The notes: generated by a model from the letters alone, not told the origin. DNA of 64,000 nucleotides from Thiothrix sp. (GCF_028714775.1 NZ_JAQTLS010000019.1:21954-85953), one strand, 5' to 3'. Counted from the first letter of the stretch, positions 47,587 to 58,066 are shown. Program-made: numbers and translations.

Positions 47587-49257
47587 CTACAACGACTGCC
47601 ATAAAGAGGTAAAGTCATCTTCTTCCTCGTCCAGTGCCTTTTCTGCCAAGGTGGTAAAGCGGAAATACGCAAACGCGCCCAAACACTCATCCAACAGGAT
47701 CAGCCTCACCCGTTCCTCACGCTCAGCGAACTCCAGACAAATCTCATCCCCCGGCTGGAAAATATAAGCAGGCAACACCAACGCCGGATCAGGGCGTATC
47801 CCCACAATACTGGGCAACATCAAGCCATCCACGGGCAATTTCTGGCGCAAGGTACGGTTAATCACCTGCTTTACGGTCAGCACCATCGCCTTGGTCGACA
47901 ACAATTCCACCCCGCAGCACAAGCCGGTTTCGCGCACAAACTCCATCCACTTAATGACGCCAATCATCCACACCGAAGTATCATTGGTCAGGTCACGTAA
48001 TGCGACGATTTCTCCGACCCGCGCCCCGGACTCTTCCTTGCCTTCCCAACACAAACCGTAACCACCCACACTGCTATTGAGTACTTTCCACGTCTGGATG
48101 CGAGCGCCTTCGGCCTCCTTGACTTGCGGGGCAATCACCGCCCTGCGCACTTCCTCTTCCGAGCCGTAATCCCCCGACACGAACACGTTGAACAACATAT
48201 CCTCTTCTTCGGTGCTGACGCCTGCATCCTGCTTTTGCAGATCACGGACAACGGGTAACACGTCCATCATGCGTGTCACCATGCCAATCTTTTCCTTTTT
48301 CGGGAAACGGTTAAAGCTGCGGTTACGCACCGCCGTCAGGTGGAAAATAACCCGTTTCGCCAGATTGCGGCTCAAACCACTCTGCAACACCAAGGTCGCG
48401 GCATTGCCATTTTCTAATTTGCGAATATCAGCATCCATCATTGCCAGCAATCCATTCAGGTTCAGCACCCGCACGGTCGGGGAATGTGGCAAATCGCTGG
48501 ATGGCATCAAAACCGCTGGTTCATCGCTGTTGAGCATCGCGGCATGGACATTGCCCCCCACTAAACCTTCCGCATCACTCGAAATCGTCACCAAGGGCGT
48601 ATGGCGGATAAAATAATGCATCACCCGCTCCACTTCCCCTTGGCGCAAGCTGTACGGTTTCGCTAATGCCAACAGGTTCATCTGGATGTAACGCGCCTCA
48701 ATGGTCGGCGCACCGGGGTTGGCATCGCGCAACTTGGCCTTATCAATCCCGTGTTCCGCTGCCAACAAATACAAGTGATGAATATCGTGCCAGAGCGTTT
48801 CGCGGCTTTGCGCATACACCGAATAGGTCAGCAGCAGCACTTTACCCATGTAATCAATCGCGTGGTAAATCGCCTGCTGCAACTGCTTCTTCGTGCCTTC
48901 TTTCTTGGTGAGGATGTCCAACGCCGCCACTTGCCACGAGCCAGCAAACTCCAGCATCAACGATTGGGTCAATTCAAAAATCTTTTGGCTTTTTTGCGAT
49001 AGGGGGAACGCGCGGGCAACCAGATGGCGTTGCAGGTTTTCCAGTGCCATTGCCATCACTGGACTCAACATCTCGCTGATTGCCAAACGGGTCTGCGGGA
49101 GCACCGCCCGGCGGTTCAAATCAATCAGCCCATGAAAAATGCGCCGGGTCGTTTCGCCGGGGTCAGCTTGTGGCAATGCTGCCACCCATTCACGCGCCTT
49201 GCTTTCAGAAAAGGGAATAAACCGTTGGTTGGAAACCGATGCTTCTGCTGTCGCCAT
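47587..49257 (-). CDS. FimW-like protein with C-terminal PilZ-type motif
   Basis: A 556-residue protein, largely helical in its first 300 residues. The C-terminal part contains NSSVGG (394-399), matching the D/NxSxxG half of the c-di-GMP-binding PilZ motif; RSFNR at 313-317 could supply RxxxR but is farther away than usual. In Pseudomonas aeruginosa the c-di-GMP effector FimW (PA4958) is encoded next to FimX (PA4959), and I recall a similar layout, so the name is by architecture and neighbourhood. An 86-base gap separates it from the FimX-like gene. Confidence 0.6.
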   Translation of the reverse strand: MATAEASVSNQRFIPFSESKAREWVAALPQADPGETTRRIFHGLIDLNRRAVLPQTRLAISEMLSPVMAMALENLQRHLVARAFPLSQKSQKIFELTQSLMLEFAGSWQVAALDILTKKEGTKKQLQQAIYHAIDYMGKVLLLTYSVYAQSRETLWHDIHHLYLLAAEHGIDKAKLRDANPGAPTIEARYIQMNLLALAKPYSLRQGEVERVMHYFIRHTPLVTISSDAEGLVGGNVHAAMLNSDEPAVLMPSSDLPHSPTVRVLNLNGLLAMMDADIRKLENGNAATLVLQSGLSRNLAKRVIFHLTAVRNRSFNRFPKKEKIGMVTRMMDVLPVVRDLQKQDAGVSTEEEDMLFNVFVSGDYGSEEEVRRAVIAPQVKEAEGARIQTWKVLNSSVGGYGLCWEGKEESGARVGEIVALRDLTNDTSVWMIGVIKWMEFVRETGLCCGVELLSTKAMVLTVKQVINRTLRQKLPVDGLMLPSIVGIRPDPALVLPAYIFQPGDEICLEFAEREERVRLILLDECLGAFAYFRFTTLAEKALDEEEDDFTSLWQSL

Positions 49258-49349
49258 AGCTCAGATACGTCCATTATTATTTTTACATGCTTAGGGTTGG
49301 CTAGAGTGTAGCAGTATCTTGGCGTTGAAACGACCGGCAGGCGACAACC

Positions 49350-49377
49350 GCGCTGTTCCTGTATTGAAGAACAGCGC
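49350..49377. repeat. Hairpin downstream of rluD
   Basis: GCGCTGTTC and GAACAGCGC form a perfect nine-base-pair stem with a ten-base loop, 12 bases after the rluD stop. No T run follows on the minus strand, so termination is uncertain. Confidence 0.5.
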
Positions 49378-49388
49378 ACTGTTTTCAA

Positions 49389-50342
49389 TCAGGGAGCTTG
49401 CTCAGAACGCAGCACCACGAGCAACTCCGCCATATCTGCCGGAACGGACGCTTCCCACTGCATGTGTTCGCCCGTTGCCGGATGAGTCAAGCCCAAGCGG
49501 GTGGCGTGCAATGCCTGACGCGGGAACGCTTGCACCGCCGCCCGCAGTTCCTCACTTGACCCGGCAGGCACACGTGGACGCCCGCCATACACCTGATCAC
49601 CGACAATCGCCATGTGCTTCCAACTTAGGTGCACACGGATTTGATGGGTACGACCAGTTTCCAACGCGACCCGCAACAAGGTGTGGTGGGAAAAACGTTC
49701 TTCCACACGGTAATGGGTAATCGCTTCCTTGCCGCCCTCAGTGACAGCCTGACGCTTGCGGTCGAGCGGATGCCGCCCGATATTGGCTTCAATGGTGGAA
49801 CCCGCAATCACTTTGCCATGCACCAAGGCCAAATATTCACGGCTGACATCACGCACTTGCAGCGCTTCAACCAAGACGGTGTGCGCTTCCAAGGTTTTTG
49901 CGACCACCATCAGCCCGGTAGTATCCTTGTCGAGACGGTGAACAATCCCCGCACGCGGCAACATTTCCAGTTGCGGATTGTGGTGCAGCAAGGCGTTGAC
50001 CAAGGTTCCCGACCAATTACCTGCTGCCGGGTGGACAACCAAACCCGCAGGCTTGTTGATGATCATGATGGCATCATCTTCGTACACAATGTCGAGGGGA
50101 ATGTCTTCCGCATCGAATTCTGTTTGCGGTTCGAGTACCGCATTGATTATGATCTCTTGACCGCCGGTTAAGCGCTCCTTGGGTTTGAAGATTTTATCAT
50201 CGACCCGAACATACCCCGATTTGATCCATTTCTGGAGTTGGCTACGGGAATACTGGGGGAACAGGCTGGCGACGACCTGATCGAGACGCTGACCATCCAT
50301 TGCTGGTGGTACTTTACTGACGAACTGTTGGTTTTGGAGCAT
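49389..50342 (-). CDS. rluD: 23S rRNA pseudouridine synthase RluD
   Basis: Makes pseudouridines in helix 69 of 23S rRNA. The 317-residue protein has an N-terminal S4 domain (about 15-75), the catalytic motif GIVHRLDKDTTGLMV with the active Asp, and ETGRTHQIRVHL. It diverges from bamD over 63 bases, a well-known gammaproteobacterial arrangement. Confidence 0.96.
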   Translation of the reverse strand: MLQNQQFVSKVPPAMDGQRLDQVVASLFPQYSRSQLQKWIKSGYVRVDDKIFKPKERLTGGQEIIINAVLEPQTEFDAEDIPLDIVYEDDAIMIINKPAGLVVHPAAGNWSGTLVNALLHHNPQLEMLPRAGIVHRLDKDTTGLMVVAKTLEAHTVLVEALQVRDVSREYLALVHGKVIAGSTIEANIGRHPLDRKRQAVTEGGKEAITHYRVEERFSHHTLLRVALETGRTHQIRVHLSWKHMAIVGDQVYGGRPRVPAGSSEELRAAVQAFPRQALHATRLGLTHPATGEHMQWEASVPADMAELLVVLRSEQAP

Positions 50343-50405
50343 TCTTAATCCGGTTAAATACGCTATACTTCGAAACTCATTCTATCATCATGTGTTGTTA
50401 AGCAA

Positions 50406-51218
50406 ATGTCGATAACCACAAAAAGATTCAAAGCTGGCATCTACCTAACAGGTATGCTGGCACTGACGGTCAGTTTCAGCGGGTGCTCGGTCTTCTCCCA
50501 AGCGACTTCCATCTTCTCGCAAACGGAAAAAGACCCAACCGAGGGCTGGTCTGCCAACAAGATTTACGGGACGGCGAAAGAAGCGCTGAATGGCGGTGAC
50601 TACGAACGTGCAGTCACCCTATACGAGTCGCTGGAAGCCCGCTACCCGCTAGGTCGCTTTGCCCAACAGGCACAACTGGAAAAAGCCTATGCGTACTATA
50701 AGTATGACGAGGCTGATTCTGCACTGGATGCGATTGACCGCTTCCTGCGCATGAATCCCGGCAGCGAGGACGTGGATTACGCCTTGTACCTGCGTGGATT
50801 GGTGAACTTCAACCGAGGCAGCAGCATCGTCGATAAGGTTTTCCCACGCAGTATTGCTGACTTGGATACCGTGCGGCAGAAAGAGTCTTTCCAAGACTTT
50901 TCCCACCTGCTGACCCGTTACCCAGACAGCAAATACGCCCCGGATGCTACCGAGCGTGTCCAACACCTTCGTAATAGCCTTGCCCAATCCGAAGTGAACG
51001 TGGCGAACTATTACATGATGCGTGGCGCATGGCTGGCAGCATTTAACCGTGCGGAATACGCCATCAAGCACTATCAAGGTTCCCCAGCAGTCATTGATGC
51101 ACTGGAAATTAAAGTCCGTGCCGCTAACAAGCTGGGTAAGCCAGATTTGGCAGCCGACAGCCTGCGGGTACTGGAATTGAATTTCCCGCAACGGGCAGCC
51201 GCACTGAAATTGAAATAA
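50406..51218 (+). CDS. bamD: Outer membrane assembly lipoprotein BamD
   Basis: Essential lipoprotein of the BAM complex that folds outer-membrane beta-barrels. The 270-residue protein has a lipoprotein signal with FSGC (Cys at about 27), then TPR repeats (ALNGGDYERAVTLYESLEARYP and following), and YPDSKYAPDA. A TATACT -10-like box lies at 50364-50369. It is upstream of three small outer-membrane proteins that would be BAM clients. Confidence 0.95.
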   Translation: MSITTKRFKAGIYLTGMLALTVSFSGCSVFSQATSIFSQTEKDPTEGWSANKIYGTAKEALNGGDYERAVTLYESLEARYPLGRFAQQAQLEKAYAYYKYDEADSALDAIDRFLRMNPGSEDVDYALYLRGLVNFNRGSSIVDKVFPRSIADLDTVRQKESFQDFSHLLTRYPDSKYAPDATERVQHLRNSLAQSEVNVANYYMMRGAWLAAFNRAEYAIKHYQGSPAVIDALEIKVRAANKLGKPDLAADSLRVLELNFPQRAAALKLK

Positions 51219-51228
51219 TGCCGATAAA

Positions 51229-51289
51229 ACAGGCGGAAAGGGCAAAAAAATAGCGCCCTTTGCCGCCTGTCGGATCGTCCTTACGATCC
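51229..51289. repeat. Two tandem hairpins after bamD
   Basis: The first is ACAGGCGG-AAAGGGC (51229-51243) with GCCCTTT-GCCGCCTGT (51255-51270), nearly perfect apart from one bulge. The second is GGATCGT/ACGATCC (51272-51289). Neither has a T run, so they may be weak terminators or mRNA 3'-end stabilisers. Confidence 0.55.
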
Positions 51290-51353
51290 CTAACAAATTC
51301 CCTATATCATAAAGCTAGCTGAGACCCACATTACAATAATCATTAGGGGCTTT

Positions 51354-51971
51354 ATGAAAACCATTATTTCCACAGCAGCCAACTTAGCAGCGCTGCTCAC
51401 TTTGTCGCTAACTGGCGCAGCACACGCGGCAGGAACGTCATCCAAACCCTTTTCCCCGCTAACTCCCATGAAATCATCGCAACAAGCCGAAAACTATCTC
51501 GGCGGCAGTGTGGGCAAAACCACAGCGGATGGATTCTGCAATACCCTGCAAAACTGTGACGCAGACGGAAAAAGCTGGAAGCTGTTCGGCGGGGTACGCA
51601 TGAATGACAACATTGTGCTGGAAGGCGGCTACGTCGACCTCGGCAAACAGCAAGGCCAAGACGCTAATGGCGCTGTTTCACAAAAGACGACAGCTATCAC
51701 TGCCGCAGGTTTGGCAACCTTCCCCATGAATGAACAGATTGAAGTGTTCGGCAAGGCCGGTGTTGCGCGTTGGAGCGACACATACACCGACAGCAGCGGC
51801 AAAACAGACAGTAAGGGCACGGATGTTTTGGTCGGCGCGGGGGCAAATTACGATCTGGGCGACAATATGGGTGTCCGGGCAGAATGGGAACGCTTCAAAG
51901 ACGTAGGCAGTGCCGCACATAAGGGCGATGTGGACTTGCTGAGCGTGGGGGTTACTTTTTCTTCACTATAA
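51354..51971 (+). CDS. Small outer-membrane beta-barrel protein (tandem copy 1)
   Basis: A 205-residue protein with a signal peptide (ending AHA-A, about residue 25) and alternating hydrophobic strands typical of an eight-stranded OmpA/Opa-like barrel. The mature N-terminus has YLGGSVGKT and the Cys pair C62/C68; the last strand is LSVGVTFSSL. AGGGG lies four bases before the ATG. Ligand or role is unknown. Confidence 0.78.
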   Translation: MKTIISTAANLAALLTLSLTGAAHAAGTSSKPFSPLTPMKSSQQAENYLGGSVGKTTADGFCNTLQNCDADGKSWKLFGGVRMNDNIVLEGGYVDLGKQQGQDANGAVSQKTTAITAAGLATFPMNEQIEVFGKAGVARWSDTYTDSSGKTDSKGTDVLVGAGANYDLGDNMGVRAEWERFKDVGSAAHKGDVDLLSVGVTFSSL

Positions 51972-52018
51972 AAAATCCCCCGACGGGTAAAGGGGGCAAT
52001 CATGACGAGGGGCTTGCT

Positions 52019-52705
52019 ATGAAAACTTATCTTTCCTGCACATTCGCAGGCGTTGCACTGTGGGCGAGTGCTGCCCACGCGGGGGGCGGGATGGAAGGCT
52101 TTGGCGTACCATCCAACATGGACTTCTATGCTGGCGGCAGCGTCGGCACCGCATCGCAAGACGGCGCTTGCAATACACTGTCAGGTTCAACGGGCTGCAC
52201 AGATTCCGGCACGGGTTACAAAGTCTTTGCAGGCGCACAATTAAAACCCAATGCCCCTGACGGCACGTTGCCCAAACTAGGGGTTGAGGGGGGTTACATC
52301 AAGTTTGGTGAAAGCTCTTCCGCAGGCGAACTTTTATCCGTCAGAGGCATCCCTATTGGCTCAAGTTCTGCAAAAAGTGATTTAACTGGCATTTACGCCG
52401 CTGGCACTGTATCAATGCCGGTAGCGCCACGGGTAGAAATACTCGGCAAAGCGGGTGTTATGCATTGGAGCCAAGAGAATAAAAGTACAGCGGTAATAGA
52501 TGACGATCCAGAAGACGAGCGCAACCAATCCACCTCTTCATCCGAGAGTGGTTTCGGTGGGCTGCTAGGCGCAGGTGCTCAGTATAAAATTAATGACAAC
52601 TTTTCTGTCCGGGGCGAGTACGAACGCGGCTTTGGTGTAGGCAAAGGCGCATCCAAAACCGAACCCAGCCTATTGAGCGTTGGCGCTGTATTTTCAACCT
52701 TATAA
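52019..52705 (+). CDS. Small outer-membrane beta-barrel protein (tandem copy 2)
   Basis: A 228-residue paralogue of copy 1 with a signal peptide (ending AHA-G, about residue 21), FYAGGSVGTA, Cys pair C51/C60 and last strand LSVGAVFSTL. A longer acidic loop (DDDPEDERNQS) extends it relative to the others. GAGGGG precedes the ATG. Confidence 0.78.
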   Translation: MKTYLSCTFAGVALWASAAHAGGGMEGFGVPSNMDFYAGGSVGTASQDGACNTLSGSTGCTDSGTGYKVFAGAQLKPNAPDGTLPKLGVEGGYIKFGESSSAGELLSVRGIPIGSSSAKSDLTGIYAAGTVSMPVAPRVEILGKAGVMHWSQENKSTAVIDDDPEDERNQSTSSSESGFGGLLGAGAQYKINDNFSVRGEYERGFGVGKGASKTEPSLLSVGAVFSTL

Positions 52706-52726
52706 CAATAAGAAAGGTAACATACC

Positions 52727-53344
52727 ATGAAAAAAATAGGGTTTTTAGTGCTGTTACTGCCCCAAGCTAACATCACTTACGCCGACAATTACACCACAGC
52801 ACCTTCTGGATTCATGAACGGCACAAAGCTCTACGTCGGGGGTAGCGTTGGGGTAAGCCAGCAAGGTGACACCTGCAACGACCCATTTTTTGAGGGTTCC
52901 TGCGATAACAAGGATACTGCTGTAAAAGTATTCGGCGGGGCACGGTTTGATCCCATGTGGGGCGCGGAAGTTGCCTACAACAAGCTCGGCAAAACCAGCA
53001 AAAATGGCACGATTGGCAGCACACCTGCCAGTATAAACAATACGTTAAGTGGTATCAGCGCCAGCGGCGTGGGCTATTTGCCCGTTGCGCCACAAATTGA
53101 AGCCTTCGGTAAAGCCGGGGCGATGTTCTGGAACCGTGAAACCAGCCAAACAGCGGGCGGAACCAGCACCTCCAGCAAAGCGGATGGAACCAGCCCATTA
53201 CTGGGCGCTGGGGCGCAATACCAACTGAACGACAACCTGCATTTACGCGGGGAATGGGAACACATGTTCAACGTCGGCTCTGATTCCGCCTATGAAACTG
53301 ACGCTGACCAATACTCAGTCGGGCTGCTGTATTCCACCCTGTAA
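52727..53344 (+). CDS. Small outer-membrane beta-barrel protein (tandem copy 3)
   Basis: A 205-residue paralogue with a signal peptide (ending TYA-D), LYVGGSVGVS, Cys pair C50/C59, and last strand YSVGLLYSTL. It follows copy 2 after 21 bases, so the two are probably one transcript. Function is not known. Confidence 0.78.
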   Translation: MKKIGFLVLLLPQANITYADNYTTAPSGFMNGTKLYVGGSVGVSQQGDTCNDPFFEGSCDNKDTAVKVFGGARFDPMWGAEVAYNKLGKTSKNGTIGSTPASINNTLSGISASGVGYLPVAPQIEAFGKAGAMFWNRETSQTAGGTSTSSKADGTSPLLGAGAQYQLNDNLHLRGEWEHMFNVGSDSAYETDADQYSVGLLYSTL

Positions 53345-53432
53345 GCCTATCTCCCCCGGAAGGGCTGTATTGGTGCACCCTTTGCGGTAGAGTTGTGGCG
53401 TTTTTGATTGCCACGCATGAGGAGAAGGTTTA

Positions 53433-54131
53433 ATGGCACGTCAAGCTGATTTCATCGCACCATCCATTTTGTCCGCTGACTTTGCCCGCTTGGGTGAAGA
53501 AGTGGTTAACGTCCTGACCTCCGGGGCAGACATTGTGCATTTCGACGTAATGGATAACCACTACGTCCCCAACCTGACCATTGGCCCCTTGGTCTGCGAA
53601 GCCCTGCGCAAGCACGGCGTAACCGCGCCAATTGATGTGCACCTGATGGTCAAGCCAGTCGACCGCATCATTCCTGACTTTGCCAAAGCGGGCGCGACTT
53701 TCATCACGTTCCACCCGGAATCTTCCGAACACGTTGACCGTACCCTGCAACTGATCCGCAACGAAGGCTGCAAAGCTGGCTTGGTATTCAACCCAGCCAC
53801 CCCGTTGTCAGTGCTGGAATACGTGATGGACAAAGTGGACATGATCCTGCTGATGTCCGTCAACCCTGGCTTCGGCGGTCAAAGCTTTATCCCTGCCACC
53901 TTGGGCAAACTGCGCCAAGCCCGCAAGATGATTGACGATTCCGGTTTTGACATCCGTTTGGAAATCGACGGCGGCGTAAAACCGGGCAATATCCGCGAAA
54001 TCAAGGAAGCAGGCGCAGATGCGTTCGTTGCTGGCTCTGCGATTTTCAACGTTGCCAACAAAGCTGACCCGAACCATTACAACAGCATCATTGCTGAATT
54101 CCGTAAAGAATTGGCGGCAGCAAAGGTCTAA
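53433..54131 (+). CDS. rpe: Ribulose-phosphate 3-epimerase
   Basis: Interconverts ribulose-5-phosphate and xylulose-5-phosphate in the pentose phosphate and Calvin cycles. The 232-residue TIM barrel has [38 protein letters not shown] and [18 protein letters not shown] precedes the ATG. It is followed six bases later by gph. Confidence 0.97.
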   Translation: MARQADFIAPSILSADFARLGEEVVNVLTSGADIVHFDVMDNHYVPNLTIGPLVCEALRKHGVTAPIDVHLMVKPVDRIIPDFAKAGATFITFHPESSEHVDRTLQLIRNEGCKAGLVFNPATPLSVLEYVMDKVDMILLMSVNPGFGGQSFIPATLGKLRQARKMIDDSGFDIRLEIDGGVKPGNIREIKEAGADAFVAGSAIFNVANKADPNHYNSIIAEFRKELAAAKV

Positions 54132-54137
54132 ACACGC

Positions 54138-54812
54138 ATGTTCAATCCCAAAATGGTATTGATCGACGTGGACGGGACGCTGGTTGACAGCGTTCCCGAC
54201 CTTGCGTTTTGCGTCGATGAAATGATGAAGCAACTGGATATGCCAGTACGTGGTGAAGCAGCGGTGCGCCAGTGGGTTGGGAATGGTGTGCAACGCCTGA
54301 CCGAACGCGCCCTGACCAACGATCTGGATGGCTACCCGGACGCCGAGTTGTTTGCCCGCGCCATGCCGATTTTCATGGAACTGTATGCGGAAAATACTTC
54401 CAAACGCAGCCGTTTGTACGATGGCGTAGTGGAAGGATTGGATTTCCTGCAAAGTTGTAAGGGGCTGAAACTCGGTTGTGTGACCAACAAGGCCGAACAA
54501 TTCACCCTGCCATTACTGAAAGATTTGGGCATTTTTGACCGTTTCGAGATCATCGTCAGTGGCGATACCTTGCCGGAAAAGAAGCCTCACCCACTGCCCC
54601 TGCTCCACGCTGCTGAAAAGCTGGGTGTAAAGCCCGAAGATGCGGTAATGATTGGCGATTCCAAGTCTGATGTGAAAGCTGCCCGCGCTGCTGATTTCCA
54701 GATTATCTGCATGACCTACGGCTATAATCACGGCGAAGATATTCGCAACTATCATCCTGATGCTGTGATAGACTCCATGACCGAATTAAACAACCTGATC
54801 AACTGCGCATGA
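54138..54812 (+). CDS. gph: Phosphoglycolate phosphatase
   Basis: HAD-superfamily enzyme, 224 residues, with motif I LIDVDGTLVDS, motif II in CVTNKAEQF and motif IV in MIGDSKSDVKAARAA. The rpe-gph-trpE order is widespread in beta- and gammaproteobacteria and supports this assignment over other HAD phosphatases. In an autotroph it would remove 2-phosphoglycolate from RuBisCO oxygenation. Confidence 0.92.
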   Translation: MFNPKMVLIDVDGTLVDSVPDLAFCVDEMMKQLDMPVRGEAAVRQWVGNGVQRLTERALTNDLDGYPDAELFARAMPIFMELYAENTSKRSRLYDGVVEGLDFLQSCKGLKLGCVTNKAEQFTLPLLKDLGIFDRFEIIVSGDTLPEKKPHPLPLLHAAEKLGVKPEDAVMIGDSKSDVKAARAADFQIICMTYGYNHGEDIRNYHPDAVIDSMTELNNLINCA

Positions 54813-54840
54813 TGAAACACTTTCCGACTAAAACGTGGCG

Positions 54841-54906
54841 ATGGCGTTCCTGCTGATACCCTGCTGGAAGTGTTTCGTTGACCGTTTTATTTGGAAGTTC
54901 TCATGA
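54841..54906 (+). CDS. Candidate leader peptide ORF before trpE
   Basis: A 21-codon ORF from the ATG at 54841 to a TGA that overlaps the trpE ATG (ATGA). It has two TGG codons (positions 9 and 18). There is no strong Shine-Dalgarno. Imperfect inverted repeats GAAACACTTTCC (54814-54825) and GGAAGTGTTTC (54866-54876) surround its start. It could be a leader or chance. Confidence 0.25.
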   Translation: MAFLLIPCWKCFVDRFIWKFS

Positions 54907-56384
54907 ATCAGGACATCTTTGATACCTATATCGCCCAAGGCTACAACCGCGTTCCTGTCCGCCGTACCATACTGGCAGACCTTGATACCCCGTTAAGTGC
55001 CTACCTCAAACTCGCTGACGCGCCCTACTCCTACCTGTTCGAGTCCGTACAGGGCGGGGAAAAATGGGGTCGTTATTCCATGCTCGGCCTGCCTGCGCAA
55101 ACCATCATCAAGGTATTTGGCTTGCATGTGGAAGTGCATCGCGCCCACCAACCTGTGGAAACCGTTGACGTAGCTGATCCGCTGGCATGGATTACTGAAT
55201 TTCAGCAGCAATACAACGTACCCGACATCGAAGACTTGCCACGCTTTAACGGTGGGTTAGTCGGCTATTTCGGCTACGAAACCATCCGCTACATCGAGAA
55301 AAAGCTCGCCAACGGGCGCGATAAGCCTGACCCGATCGGCACACCCGACATCGTGCTAATGGTGTCGGATGAAGTGGTGGTATTCGACAATTTGCGCGGT
55401 GAATTGCACCTGATCGTTTTGGCAGAAGCCAACGGTTTCAAGCAATCCCAGCAACGCCTTGATGCACTCGAACGCCAGTTGCAAGAAGCCCGCCGCCTCT
55501 ACCAACCCGCGCCCAAAGCGACACAGGTAGAAGAAAGCGATTTCATTTCCGGCTTCACCGAAGACGGTTTCAAGCAAGCGGTGTTGGATGCCAAGGAATA
55601 CATCAAAGCAGGCGACATTATGCAAGTGGTGCTCTCACAGCGCATGAGCATCCCGTTTGCCGCGCCACCGCTGGACTTGTACCGTGCCTTGCGCCGCCTC
55701 AATCCGTCGCCGTACATGTATTTCCTGAATCTGGGTGATTTTCACATCGTCGGTTCCTCGCCGGAAATTCTGGTGCGCCTTGAAGACGACGTAATTACTG
55801 TGCGCCCGATTGCCGGAACGCGCCGTCGGGGTGACACCGAACAGCGTGATAAGGAACTCGAAACCGAACTCCTCAACGACCCGAAAGAACTGGCTGAACA
55901 CTTGATGTTGATCGACCTTGGGCGCAACGATGCGGGGCGCGTCAGCGAAATCGGCTCGGTCAAACTCACCGACAAAATGATCGTGGAACGCTATTCCCAC
56001 GTCATGCACATCGTCTCCAACGTCACCGGCAAACTGCTACCCGGTCTGGATGCGATGGACGTGTTACGCGCCACCTTCCCCGCAGGCACAGTCAGCGGTG
56101 CGCCGAAAATCCGTGCGATGGAAATCATCGACGAACTCGAACCTGTGAAGCGCGGCGTGTATTCGGGCGCAGTCGGCTATTTGGCCTGGAATGGCAATAT
56201 GGATACCGCGATCGCCATCCGCACCGCCGTGATCAAGGATGATGTGCTGCATATCCAAGCGGGTGCAGGCATCGTTTACGACTCCGTGCCGCAATCGGAG
56301 TGGGATGAAACCATGAACAAAGGGCGTGCGGTGTTCCGTGCTGCCAGTGCGGCATTATCCGGCTTGAACGGCAAACATAAATAA
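54903..56384 (+). CDS. trpE: Anthranilate synthase component I
   Basis: Makes anthranilate from chorismate, first step of tryptophan synthesis. The 493-residue protein has the N-terminal feedback-site region ([14 protein letters not shown]) and the chorismate-binding domain with [28 protein letters not shown] and [21 protein letters not shown] lies five bases before the ATG at 54903, which is preferred over an in-frame start four codons upstream. Confidence 0.96.
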   Translation: MNQDIFDTYIAQGYNRVPVRRTILADLDTPLSAYLKLADAPYSYLFESVQGGEKWGRYSMLGLPAQTIIKVFGLHVEVHRAHQPVETVDVADPLAWITEFQQQYNVPDIEDLPRFNGGLVGYFGYETIRYIEKKLANGRDKPDPIGTPDIVLMVSDEVVVFDNLRGELHLIVLAEANGFKQSQQRLDALERQLQEARRLYQPAPKATQVEESDFISGFTEDGFKQAVLDAKEYIKAGDIMQVVLSQRMSIPFAAPPLDLYRALRRLNPSPYMYFLNLGDFHIVGSSPEILVRLEDDVITVRPIAGTRRRGDTEQRDKELETELLNDPKELAEHLMLIDLGRNDAGRVSEIGSVKLTDKMIVERYSHVMHIVSNVTGKLLPGLDAMDVLRATFPAGTVSGAPKIRAMEIIDELEPVKRGVYSGAVGYLAWNGNMDTAIAIRTAVIKDDVLHIQAGAGIVYDSVPQSEWDETMNKGRAVFRAASAALSGLNGKHK

Positions 56385-56395
56385 GGAGGGTGAAC

Positions 56396-56980
<585 letters not shown>

Positions 56981-57001
56981 TCCCCTCCCATTCCTTGCCA
57001 A

Positions 57002-58066
57002 TTAGCGCTTGACGATTTCAACCCGGCGGTTTTTAGCGCGGCCTTCTTCGGCATCATTGCTGGCAACCGGAGCCGCCATCCCGACCCCTTGTGCGGTCAG
57101 GCGCTTGGCGTCAACGCCATAATCTTTGCCTAATGCCTGTACCACAGACTCTGCCCGCCGTTTCGACAGGTCGAGGTTGTAAGCAATTTCGCCTTGGTTA
57201 TCGGTGTGCCCCGCCACCACCACATTAAGGGCGGTATCAGCTTGCAGCATTTTGGCGATTTCTTCTAACTGCGGTTTGGAATCAGGCTTGAGGTCGGCTT
57301 TGTCGTAGTCGAAATAAATGCCGTACAGCGCGATATGCCCATCCGTGCCAATGCCTTTGCCCATGTCTTCAGCAGGGACGACTGTCACCATACGTTGTTC
57401 CCGTGCCTTGCTTTCGGCAGCAGCCAAAACCACGATAGTGCGTCCATTTAATGCCTTGCAATAGAGGTCGTCTTTCAAGGTGTAAACCAACAGTGCCAAA
57501 TGCACATCAGTCTTATCTTCGGTCGTGAGTTTCATAGAAGCATAGCGTTGGTTGGCGTGCCAACTGTTGAGGGCGCAATTGCCGTTGGTGAAATCCGGCT
57601 GCATCATTTGCGCATCGGGGTAAACCAGTTGCACCATGCCAGTATCATTGCCGCCGGAATCCGCGCCGTAGGTGAAATTACCGCCGCACTCCTCATCCTT
57701 GCACTCAAACAACACGCTGCCGCCCTTGCCTGTCAGCTCTTCCTGATAGTTTCGGATAACTTCCAGCGGGGTACGATCTGCCGGGGCAACATAAATCAAG
57801 CGGGTCAACTTGCCTTCCACATCCACTTTTTGCGGCGGCAGGTAGACGTGGTTGTTGTGGCTGTCGATTTTATCGGTCTTTTCCAGCTTGGAAGTCGGCA
57901 GGACAAACTCCTCAAATGCTTGCTGCCCCCGATCAACAATAAAAGAACCCTCGTAGCGCTTGAGGTAAAGCAAATCCTCCGTGCCCTTCAGGTCTTCCGT
58001 CGGAATGGTGGCATTTGCCATGGCTAAGGCTGGCAGCAACAAGCTGATTAACAACAAATTACGCAT
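57002..58066 (-). CDS. OmpA-family protein with DUF4892-like N-terminal domain
   Basis: A 354-residue envelope protein. A signal peptide (ending AMA-N, about residue 18) is followed by a DUF4892-like domain (about 25-215) and a C-terminal OmpA peptidoglycan-binding domain (YGIYFDYDKADLKPDS, VVAGHTDNQGE, LSKRRAESVVQAL, NRRVEIV). It probably anchors the envelope to peptidoglycan. It is convergent to trpG with 21 bases between and no visible terminator. Confidence 0.88.
   Translation of the reverse strand: MRNLLLISLLLPALAMANATIPTEDLKGTEDLLYLKRYEGSFIVDRGQQAFEEFVLPTSKLEKTDKIDSHNNHVYLPPQKVDVEGKLTRLIYVAPADRTPLEVIRNYQEELTGKGGSVLFECKDEECGGNFTYGADSGGNDTGMVQLVYPDAQMMQPDFTNGNCALNSWHANQRYASMKLTTEDKTDVHLALLVYTLKDDLYCKALNGRTIVVLAAAESKAREQRMVTVVPAEDMGKGIGTDGHIALYGIYFDYDKADLKPDSKPQLEEIAKMLQADTALNVVVAGHTDNQGEIAYNLDLSKRRAESVVQALGKDYGVDAKRLTAQGVGMAAPVASNDAEEGRAKNRRVEIVKR

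Noticed and set aside
49350..49377. Hairpin after rluD as a standard terminator
   Set aside because: The stem is good but no T tract follows on the minus strand; kept only as a hairpin.
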